Part shown: piece by piece, positions 1 through 5,210 of the stretch
How positions within the stretch are numbered: the stretch's first letter is position 1
Layout of the letters: the number at the start of each line of letters is the position of its first letter
From: CAYMYN01 sp964394665
GTDB lineage: Bacteria; Planctomycetota; UBA1135; GCA-002686595
Assembly (NCBI GenBank): GCA_964394665.1
Contig: CAYMYN010000081.1
Location: 1-5,210, forward strand
Direction of reading: 5' to 3'
Length of the DNA stretch: 5,210 nt
The notes under the pieces: generated by a model
The model's database searches: none
What the model saw: only the letters and a program-made list of their open reading frames with translations
What the model was told of the DNA's origin: nothing
Program-made: the position numbers and the translations under genes

Positions 1-3000
1 GCCCTCGCCCTACGCGCCGCGGCGGCGCTCGCCCTGCTCGCGCCGGGGGCCTTCTCCCAACTCGACCTCCCGCGCCGCTCGGGCGCCGAAGCCCGGCCGC
101 GGCCCGCCGCGCCGCGCGGAGACCTCGCGCCCTATCTGGTGTGCGATGCGTGTGGGGAGCGCAACTACACCGCGCCGCGCTCGGCGCCGATGGGCGAGGG
201 GTACTACCAGGCCAATTGCGGCGTGTGTCGCACCTCGCGGCGCCACTACGATCCCAAGTTCGCCCGCGGCCGCGCCGAGCTCGAGTTGCCCGAGCGCGCG
301 GGGCCCGCGCGCTCGGGGGCTGGACCCGATCCGGCCGCGGTCGCGAACGAGCCCGCCCCGCCGGCGGAACGCTCCACGCCGCCGCCGAGCGGCGCCGCCG
401 GAACCCAGGCCGTGCCGCCCGAGGCGCGCGCCCTGCTCGAGGCCCTGGGCGCCGCGGGCGACGACCCGCGACATCCGCTCGTGAACACGACCGCCGAGGC
501 CCTGGTCCAGATGGGCGAGGCCGGTCTCGCCGCCGCGCGCGCCGCGTTGGCGGACGCGCGCGGCGCGCAGGTCCTGACCGGGGCGATCGTGCTCCTGCGC
601 GCGGGCGACGCCGCCGACGCCGAACGCGTCGTCGAGCGCACGCGCCGCGCCTTGCCCCGGCGCGTCGGTCCCGCGTTGCTCGAGGAGCTCCTGCGCCGGG
701 ACCCGGTGCGCGGCACGCCGGCCCTGCTGGTCGAGCACCTCGACCACCGCGAGTTCGAGATGCGCGCCAGCGCGAGTCGCCACCTGGCGCGCTTCAAGGG
801 CCCCGAGGTGCTGCCGCACCTGGCCCAGAGCCTGCGCTCGCGCCGCGTCGACACGCGCCTGCGGGCGGCGGAGCTGGTGGCCGCGATCGACGACCCCGGC
901 GCGCTCGACGTGTTGCTCGAGCACCAGTCCGATTCCTCGCCCCAGGTCGCCAGCCGCATCACCGAGGCCCTGGGGCGGAGCGACGACCCGCGCGCGCCCC
1001 TGGAACTCCTGCGGCGCGCCTTCGCCGCGCGTTGGATCCTGCGCGACAGCGCCTACGCCCTGCTCGCGATCGCCGACCGCGAGGACCGCACCCTCGAGCC
1101 GCTGCTCGACGAGACCCACGTCGAGACGCTCCTGCGCGGCCTCTCCACGCGCGAGGGCTTCGTGGCCGGCGCCTCGGCCGTGGCCCTGGCGGGCATCGGT
1201 TTCCGCAGCCCCGATCCCACGCGCAGCGAGTGGCTCGATCGCCTGGTCGTGGACCAACTCGTCTTCGCGATCTCGGGCAAGGAGTTCCACCCCGACTTCA
1301 GCTCCCTCGTGCCGCGCGTCGAGCGCCGCCTGCGCCTGCTCAGCGGGAAGGAATTCGGCATCGACGGCCCGGCCTGGGTCGCCTGGTGGGTCGAACAGCG
1401 CGACGGGTTCACCGCGCGCCGCGCCTGGTTGCCGCTCACCGAGGGCGAGGTCGACCGCCTGGCCCTGCGCTATCGCGTGCTCGACGAGCAGCCGCTCGAG
1501 TTCACCCTGCTCGGGCCGGCGGCGGCCGCGCCCGAGGGCTCCACGCGCGGCGAGGCGCTGCGCCTCACCGGCAGTCAGGTGCGCGCCCTGGCGCAGCTCC
1601 TGGCCCGCGAGGGGACGCTCGACCCGACGCGCCTCCCCGGCGCGCGCGGGTCCCGCGAACGCGGCGCGCGCACCCTCGAGCTGTGGATCGGCCGACACGG
1701 CAAGAGCTTCGAGTTCGGGCCGCGCACGAGCGAGCCCTGGTTCGAGCGCCTGGCCTCCGCCGCGCTCGACCTGCGCCAGCGCAGCCGTTGGCAACGCTTC
1801 CCCGATCTCGTGCGCCACGCCGACGTCGAGTCGTTCTGGGCCGAGGAATCGGGTTGGTGGGCCCTGGGAGAACACTCCGAGCTCGACCGCGCGCGGCGCC
1901 TCAAGGCGTTGGTCCTGGCCTGGACGCGGCGCGCCGAGCGCGACGAACGCGAGCGGGGGCTCGTCGAGCTGGAGTCGCTCTTCGCCACGCCCGACGTGGC
2001 GGCGCGCGAGGACCTGCCCGCGCTCGTGGCCCTGCTGCAGGAGGAGCCGTACCCGACCGAGCGCGTCGAACGGCTCGTGGGCCTGATCCTCGTCGCGGGG
2101 CGCGCGGGAGAGGAGGGGCCCGCGGCGGCCATCCCGGCGCAGCTCGCGCACGAGCTGGTCGAGATGTTGGCCCAGCGCTTCGGCGAGGGCGCCCGCGCGA
2201 GCCTCGAGCGGGTGCTCGACGCCGCCGAGCCGGCCGTGGTGCGCGCCTTCGCCCGCGAGGGTGAGCCGCTCCAGCGCGAGCTCGCCGCGGCGACTCTCGG
2301 GCGCTCCGGGGCGGACGAGGACGGGCCGCTGCTGCTGTCCCTGCTCGAGGATCCCGCCGCGCGTGTCGAGGCCGCGGCCGCCCTGGCCCTGGGCCGCTCG
2401 GGCGTCGAGGGCGCCCGCACGGCGCTGCTCGTGCGGGCCCGCATCGGCGACTCGCCCGTGCGCGAGGCCGCCCTGCGCGCCATCGGCGAGCTGGGCGGCG
2501 AGTACGTGCTCGACGCGCTCGTCCTGGGCCTCGCCGAGCGCAATCCGCTCGTGCAGGAGGCCGCCGCGGCGGGGCTCGTCGCCCTGCGCGAGCCGGGAAC
2601 CGCGCCGCTCTTCATCTCCCTGCTCGCCCACGGCCCGCAATCGCCGGTCTACCTCCACGCGGTGCGCGGGCTCGAGCTCCTCGGCGACGCGGCCCGCGGC
2701 GAGCTCGAGCGCGTCGTGCGCTCGCCCATGCATCGTTCGCGGCGCGCCGCGACGCTCCTGCTCGGCGCGCGCCTGGATCCCCTGGCCTTGGAGGCGGCCC
2801 TCGAGCAGTACGGCGAACGGCCGGGGGACAGCGAGCTGCTCTTCGAGCTCGCGGTGCTCTCGTGCGTCGACTACCGCGCCGCCGACGATCCGGCGGTTCC
2901 GTACCGCACCTGGTGGCGCGACGTCGACCGCCGCGACCCGGGCCTATGGCTGCGCACGGCGATGAACCGCCGCGGCATGGACGTGCCTTCGCCGCGCGTG

Positions 3001-3222
3001 TTCGAAGGGGAGCTCGGCGCCGAGCTCGCCCAGGCCCTGTTCGCCCTGCTCGAACGCCCCGAGGACTTCCTCGTGGAGCGCGGTCGCCGCGAGTTGGCGC
3101 GCGCCCTGGGCGAGGTGCTGGAGCCGGTGCCGGGCCCCGGCGCGGCGCGGCGCGCCTGGCTGGCGGAGCTGCGCGCGCGGGTCGCCGGGCGCACCGGTTC
3201 GGAGGCCGCCCTCCCCGAGTGA
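1..3222 (+). CDS. Exported HEAT-repeat protein with N-terminal L33-like zinc ribbon (5' partial)
   Basis: The frame is open from base 1 to the TGA at 3220-3222, giving 1,073 visible codons; the start lies left of the window. Residue numbers count from base 1. Residues 1-19 are an Ala/Leu-rich hydrophobic run ending GAFS-Q, as in a signal-peptide h-region and cleavage site, so only a short n-region seems missing. Residues 48-76 form CxxC-x21-CxxC (C48, C51, C73, C76), a zinc ribbon. A Pro/Ala linker follows to about 150. HEAT/PBS-lyase-like helical repeats are visible at about 160-400 and most clearly at 757-905 (for example AAALALGRSG and ALRAIGELGG). Trp-rich motifs lie at W459/W462/W463 and W971/W972. 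Residues 470-650 are unrecognised. HEAT repeats usually form protein-binding solenoids, so an extracytoplasmic scaffold role is inferred; no catalytic motif is seen. An internal GTG at 139 would delete the signal sequence and is unlikely to be the start. Confidence 0.85.
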   Translation, partial: ALALRAAAALALLAPGAFSQLDLPRRSGAEARPRPAAPRGDLAPYLVCDACGERNYTAPRSAPMGEGYYQANCGVCRTSRRHYDPKFARGRAELELPERAGPARSGAGPDPAAVANEPAPPAERSTPPPSGAAGTQAVPPEARALLEALGAAGDDPRHPLVNTTAEALVQMGEAGLAAARAALADARGAQVLTGAIVLLRAGDAADAERVVERTRRALPRRVGPALLEELLRRDPVRGTPALLVEHLDHREFEMRASASRHLARFKGPEVLPHLAQSLRSRRVDTRLRAAELVAAIDDPGALDVLLEHQSDSSPQVASRITEALGRSDDPRAPLELLRRAFAARWILRDSAYALLAIADREDRTLEPLLDETHVETLLRGLSTREGFVAGASAVALAGIGFRSPDPTRSEWLDRLVVDQLVFAISGKEFHPDFSSLVPRVERRLRLLSGKEFGIDGPAWVAWWVEQRDGFTARRAWLPLTEGEVDRLALRYRVLDEQPLEFTLLGPAAAAPEGSTRGEALRLTGSQVRALAQLLAREGTLDPTRLPGARGSRERGARTLELWIGRHGKSFEFGPRTSEPWFERLASAALDLRQRSRWQRFPDLVRHADVESFWAEESGWWALGEHSELDRARRLKALVLAWTRRAERDERERGLVELESLFATPDVAAREDLPALVALLQEEPYPTERVERLVGLILVAGRAGEEGPAAAIPAQLAHELVEMLAQRFGEGARASLERVLDAAEPAVVRAFAREGEPLQRELAAATLGRSGADEDGPLLLSLLEDPAARVEAAAALALGRSGVEGARTALLVRARIGDSPVREAALRAIGELGGEYVLDALVLGLAERNPLVQEAAAAGLVALREPGTAPLFISLLAHGPQSPVYLHAVRGLELLGDAARGELERVVRSPMHRSRRAATLLLGARLDPLALEAALEQYGERPGDSELLFELAVLSCVDYRAADDPAVPYRTWWRDVDRRDPGLWLRTAMNRRGMDVPSPRVFEGELGAELAQALFALLERPEDFLVERGRRELARALGEVLEPVPGPGAARRAWLAELRARVAGRTGSEAALPE
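3201..3205 (+). promoter_or_regulatory. Possible Shine-Dalgarno GGAGG for the lytic transglycosylase gene
   Basis: GGAGG lies inside the end of the HEAT-repeat gene, 13 bases before the GTG at 3219. The spacing is longer than ideal, so initiation may rely mainly on ribosomes ending at the overlapping TGA. The next in-frame GTG (3255) has no purine-rich site before it, only a pyrimidine tract, which supports 3219 as the start. Confidence 0.4.
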
Positions 3223-3920
3223 GCCGGCGCCGGCGCCCCTCCTCCCGATCGCGCGTGGGGCGGCGTTGGCTCCGCCGACTCCGGGGTCTGCGGCCGCGCG
3301 CCCTGCGACCGCGCGAGTGGGGCCCGGGGGCCTGGGCCGGGGTGGCCTTCGCGGCCGCGGCGCTGCTCGTCGCCGGATGGCAATTGGGACGTCCGCCGGC
3401 CCGCGCATTGGCGCGCAGCCTGCTCGAGGAGCGTTCGCTCGACCGGGTCGAGGCGCTCGCCGCGCCGATCCGCAGCGCCGCGGACGAGTTCTCCCTCGCC
3501 CCGAGCCTGATCGGCGCCATCGTCTACGTCGAGAGCCGCGGCATCCCGGACGCCGTCTCGCGCGCAGGAGCCCTGGGCCTGATGCAGCTCATGCCGCCCT
3601 CGGCCGCCGACGCGGCCCGCGCCCTGGGCCTGGCGGAGCCGACCCGCGAGGCGTTGCTCAGCGACGTGGAGCTCAACCTGCGACTCGGCGCGCGGCACTT
3701 CGCCTGGACCCTGCAGCACGAGGAGCGGCACACCGAGCGCGCCCTGTGCGCCTACAACGCCGGCCGCACGCGCCTGCGCCGCTGGCTCGACGAACACGGC
3801 GGATATGCCGCCTGGCGCGCGCGCCAACTCGCCGACGGGGACAGCCAGGTGCTCGCCTACGCGCTCGAGGTCCTCGAGGTGCAAGCCCGTCTGCGCGAAC
3901 GCGGCGTGCTGGTGCCCTGA
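3219..3920 (+). CDS. Membrane-anchored lytic transglycosylase, SLT (family 1) domain
   Basis: The 233-residue product should cleave the MurNAc-GlcNAc bond of peptidoglycan, forming 1,6-anhydromuramyl ends, outside the cytoplasmic membrane. Residues 1-33 are a basic tail with 15 arginines. Residues 36-56 are one hydrophobic segment (signal anchor). The SLT domain spans about 80-215 and has the family hallmarks in order: the catalytic glutamate E105 in YVESRG, the GALGLMQLMP motif (117-126), NLRLGARHF (153-161) and AYNAGRTRLRRW (178-189). Length and order match stand-alone Slt-type enzymes, and no key residue is missing. GTG 3219 was chosen because it overlaps the upstream TGA as GTGA, a typical coupled junction; GTG 3255 is an alternative that would shorten the basic tail by 12 residues. 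Pairing with an exported HEAT protein suggests a joint envelope role (inference). Confidence 0.9.
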   Translation: MSRRRRPSSRSRVGRRWLRRLRGLRPRALRPREWGPGAWAGVAFAAAALLVAGWQLGRPPARALARSLLEERSLDRVEALAAPIRSAADEFSLAPSLIGAIVYVESRGIPDAVSRAGALGLMQLMPPSAADAARALGLAEPTREALLSDVELNLRLGARHFAWTLQHEERHTERALCAYNAGRTRLRRWLDEHGGYAAWRARQLADGDSQVLAYALEVLEVQARLRERGVLVP

Positions 3921-3938
3921 TCTACTACGGATCCGATC

Positions 3939-3955
3939 CTGCGCGTTGCGCGCAG
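3939..3955 (+). terminator. Short GC-rich hairpin after the transglycosylase stop
   Basis: CTGCGCG, loop TTG, CGCGCAG: a perfect 7-base-pair stem starting 18 bases after the TGA. The position suits a terminator or an mRNA 3'-end stabiliser, but no T-run follows (the next bases are AAAGCGG), so intrinsic termination is uncertain. A self-complementary GC run could also arise by chance in DNA of this composition. Confidence 0.3.
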
Positions 3956-4060
3956 AAAGCGGGCTGTAGTCGCACGGGGCCTCAGCCTCCCTGGCCGGCG
4001 CCGGGCCCTGGTTCTGGCACCGACCGCGCCCCCTCCACGGTCCCTCCGCGGGGCTCCGGG

Positions 4061-4094
4061 GATTCCCATATCCGGCCGCCCCGGTCTGGGAATC
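4061..4094. other. Interrupted hairpin GATTCCCA...TGGGAATC
   Basis: The 8-base arms GATTCCCA (4061-4068) and TGGGAATC (4087-4094) are exact inverted complements. Inside them a CCGG/CCGG stem (4072-4075 with 4081-4084) closes a 5-base CCGCC loop, leaving a small TAT/TC internal loop. The outer arms include A/T bases, so they are less likely to be a by-product of GC bias. It lies 141 bases past the transglycosylase stop and 126 bases before the ATG at 4220. It could be a terminator without a T-tract, an operator-like inverted repeat, or a 5'-leader structure. No protein or family is assigned. Confidence 0.4.
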
Positions 4095-4207
4095 GCCTGC
4101 TAGCCTGGAAGCGGGGCACCGTGCCGCGCCCGTCGCCTGCCCCGGGCGGCGAGGGCGGTACCGAACCGGCGGCCCCGCGTTCGTTCCTTCCCATTGGCCG
4201 CCGATTC

Positions 4208-4213
4208 GAGGTG
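4208..4213 (+). promoter_or_regulatory. Ribosome-binding site GAGGTG before ATG 4220
   Basis: GAGGTG sits 6 bases before ATG 4220 (GAGG itself ends 8 bases before it), close to ideal spacing. It selects this ATG over the in-frame GTG at 4211, which overlaps the site. Because it is followed by a signal peptide, it shows that the segment before the TAG at 4346 is the true 5' end of a gene and not a random open stretch. Confidence 0.55.
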
Positions 4214-4219
4214 TTTCCC

Positions 4220-5210
4220 ATGACGTCGCAGTGCTCCGCTCCGTCCCATCCTCGCCTGCGCCCCGAGGCCCTGATTGCAAGCCTCGCCCTACTCGCCCCC
4301 TCGGCCGACGCTCGGCCCGCGCAGGCGGACAAGGTCTTCGGCCCCTAGGTCGCCGTGCACGCGCCCTCGTTGCCCACCGCCCTCCTGGCTTCGCCCTCGG
4401 GGAAGTACGTGTACGCGGGGGAGGGCGGCATGATCGCCGTGCTCGAGCCGACCGACGCCGCGACGATGCGCGTGGCGAACAAACGCTTCCACGTCTCCTC
4501 GCGGGGCATCCTGCCCGTGGCCCTGGCCCTCGACCCGGACGCTGACGTCGAGGACGGGACCCAGGACGCGCACGACCTGCTCTACGTCGCCGCCGGGCGC
4601 GATGGCCTGTGGGTGCTCGGCGCCGATGTCTACGTGGCCCTTGGCGCCCACGGACTGGTGCGCGTGCGCCTCGCACCGCCACAATCCGGCCCGAACCCCA
4701 CCACCTTCGCACAGGCCGGACCTTGGTTCGGGGACGGCAGTCCCTATGCCACATCCGCGCCGCCGGCGGTGTTGACGCCTGAACAGACGCACGTCGTCAA
4801 TGTCTATGACGACCTGCGCTTCTGGCATCGAACTCCATCTTCGTCGACCCTGGAGCGCAGCCATCCGCCGCTCTTCACGGACGTCGCGGTGCACAACGAG
4901 TACCTCTACGCTGCGGTGGAGAGCGCCGGCTGGGTGCGCTTCGACTTGGCGCAGACCTGGGCGTCCGGCATGACGATCGATCACCACGAGGGCCGCTCGG
5001 AGCCCCACCTGATCGGCACGGGAAGTGCACAAGAGGTGTGTCTGTCGCTGGTCGAGCCTTCGACCGAGGACCCCACGCCGCGCACCTGGACGCGGCGCAT
5101 TCAAGTCGTTGAGACCGACTGCGGCCCGGTGCTGGCGGTGACGAGTTATCCCCGCTACCTCGGCTTCACCCCCGGCACGCGCACCGAGGGCCGCAGCGTG
5201 CGCCCCTCGG
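4220..5210 (+). pseudogene. Exported beta-propeller-like protein interrupted by an in-frame TAG (3' partial)
   Basis: ATG 4220 begins 42 codons: a basic n-region, the hydrophobic run ALIASLALLAPS, and an Ala-rich cleavage region (SADA-RPAQA). TAG 4346-4348 then interrupts, and the same frame stays open for 287 codons to the right edge, where the gene continues. Both sides of the stop end mostly in G/C at the third codon position, so the frame is genuine throughout. Downstream are strand motifs of the type Y-V-A-x-G-x-x-G-L-x-V at 4403-4450, 4580-4618, 4628-4672 and 4901-4948, resembling LVIVD/beta-propeller blades. An acidic DPDADVEDG loop at about 4532-4558 could bind calcium. No catalytic motif or precise family is recognised. 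Alternatives are a sequencing error, stop readthrough, or a shortened product starting at GTG 4355, which has no good ribosome-binding site and lacks the signal peptide. Third-position G/C is lower here than in the first two genes. Confidence 0.6.
4346..4348 (+). other. In-frame amber codon within the propeller gene
   Basis: The codons read GTC TTC GGC CCC TAG GTC GCC GTG. The stop follows codon 42, just past the predicted signal-peptide cleavage region. One base change from CAG, AAG, GAG, TGG, TCG, TTG or TAC/TAT would create it. The frame is the same on both sides, so it is a nonsense change and not a frameshift. The two complete stops in the window are both TGA, which says little about whether TAG is reassigned. 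Confidence 0.7.

Larger units (their letters stand above)
3921..4219. other. Intergenic region, no gene seen
   Basis: These 299 bases separate the transglycosylase from the next ribosome-binding site. Open frames cross the region on both strands, but none has a recognisable product, a ribosome-binding site or a conserved motif. It holds two hairpins (3939-3955 and 4061-4094), a 10-base perfect palindrome CCGGCGCCGG at 3995-4004, and two CCCTCC repeats 11 bases apart (4031-4036 and 4042-4047). No tRNA-like or riboswitch-like fold was recognised. A promoter for the downstream gene should lie here, but no convincing -35/-10 pair is visible. Confidence 0.6.

Noticed and set aside
10..2733. 907-codon open frame on the - strand, antisense to the HEAT-repeat gene
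   Set aside because: Its translation is low-complexity Arg/Ala/Gly/Glu/Gln sequence with no recognisable domain. It mirrors the codon pattern of the + strand gene, which has a signal peptide, zinc ribbon and HEAT repeats. Long antisense frames are expected at this GC content.
2862..3218. Upstream extension of the transglycosylase frame into the HEAT gene
   Set aside because: The extension is Arg/Pro/Gly-rich, overlaps the HEAT gene in another frame and would put over 100 residues before the membrane anchor. The GTG at 3219 in the GTGA junction is a far better start.
3995..4004. Perfect palindrome CCGGCGCCGG as a regulatory site
   Set aside because: It is made only of G and C, which is common by chance in this composition, and no partner copy was noticed nearby.
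4098..4106. TGCTAGCCT as an extended -10 promoter
   Set aside because: It fits TGnTAnnnT but has no -35-like hexamer at suitable spacing (GCCCCG there, inside the hairpin), and such a short match is expected by chance.
2871..4754. 627-codon open frame on the - strand spanning the transglycosylase and intergenic region
   Set aside because: It runs antisense through a complete, motif-perfect SLT gene and across the hairpins. Its product is Arg/Pro/Gly-rich with no domain, so it is a composition artefact.
4289..5104. 271-codon open frame on the - strand opposite the propeller gene
   Set aside because: Considered as an alternative to the interrupted + strand gene. The + frame has a ribosome-binding site, a signal peptide, G/C-biased third positions and repeated propeller strands, while the - frame has a His/Arg/Gly-rich product without motifs.

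Overview
This is a very GC-rich window. Almost every codon of the first two genes ends in G or C, so long antisense open frames occur by chance. Three genes can be supported, all on the + strand, and all three products look exported or membrane-anchored. The combination of a large secreted HEAT-repeat protein with Trp-Trp motifs, a membrane-tethered lytic transglycosylase and an exported beta-propeller-like protein is most reminiscent of a high-GC Planctomycetota genome or metagenome bin. Myxococcota or another high-GC Gram-negative lineage is possible. This placement is inference, because no phylogenetic marker is present.

Layout. Positions 1-3222 hold the 3' 1,073 codons of a gene that begins left of the window. 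It has the hydrophobic end of a signal peptide or anchor, a four-cysteine zinc ribbon that looks like ribosomal protein L33, a Pro/Ala linker, and two HEAT-repeat blocks separated by an unrecognised middle region. Its TGA overlaps the GTG start of the next gene (3219-3920) in a GTGA junction. That gene encodes a 233-residue single-pass membrane protein with a complete family 1 (Slt-type) lytic transglycosylase domain. The two genes almost certainly form one translationally coupled unit and may act together at the cell envelope.

Positions 3921-4219 have no convincing gene but contain two GC-rich hairpins (3939-3955 and 4061-4094) that may end the first operon or regulate the next gene.

From 4220 to the right edge runs a third reading frame: a good ribosome-binding site, a signal peptide, and then Tyr-Val-Ala-x-Gly style beta-propeller strands. 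The frame is interrupted by an in-frame TAG at 4346-4348, directly after the signal peptide, yet stays open for 287 further codons. This is best read as a recently inactivated gene, with a sequencing error or stop-codon readthrough as alternatives. The most interesting points are the L33-like ribbon on an exported HEAT protein and the amber codon in the propeller gene. No mobile element, CRISPR array, tRNA or rRNA was seen, and nothing here amounts to a demonstrably new system.
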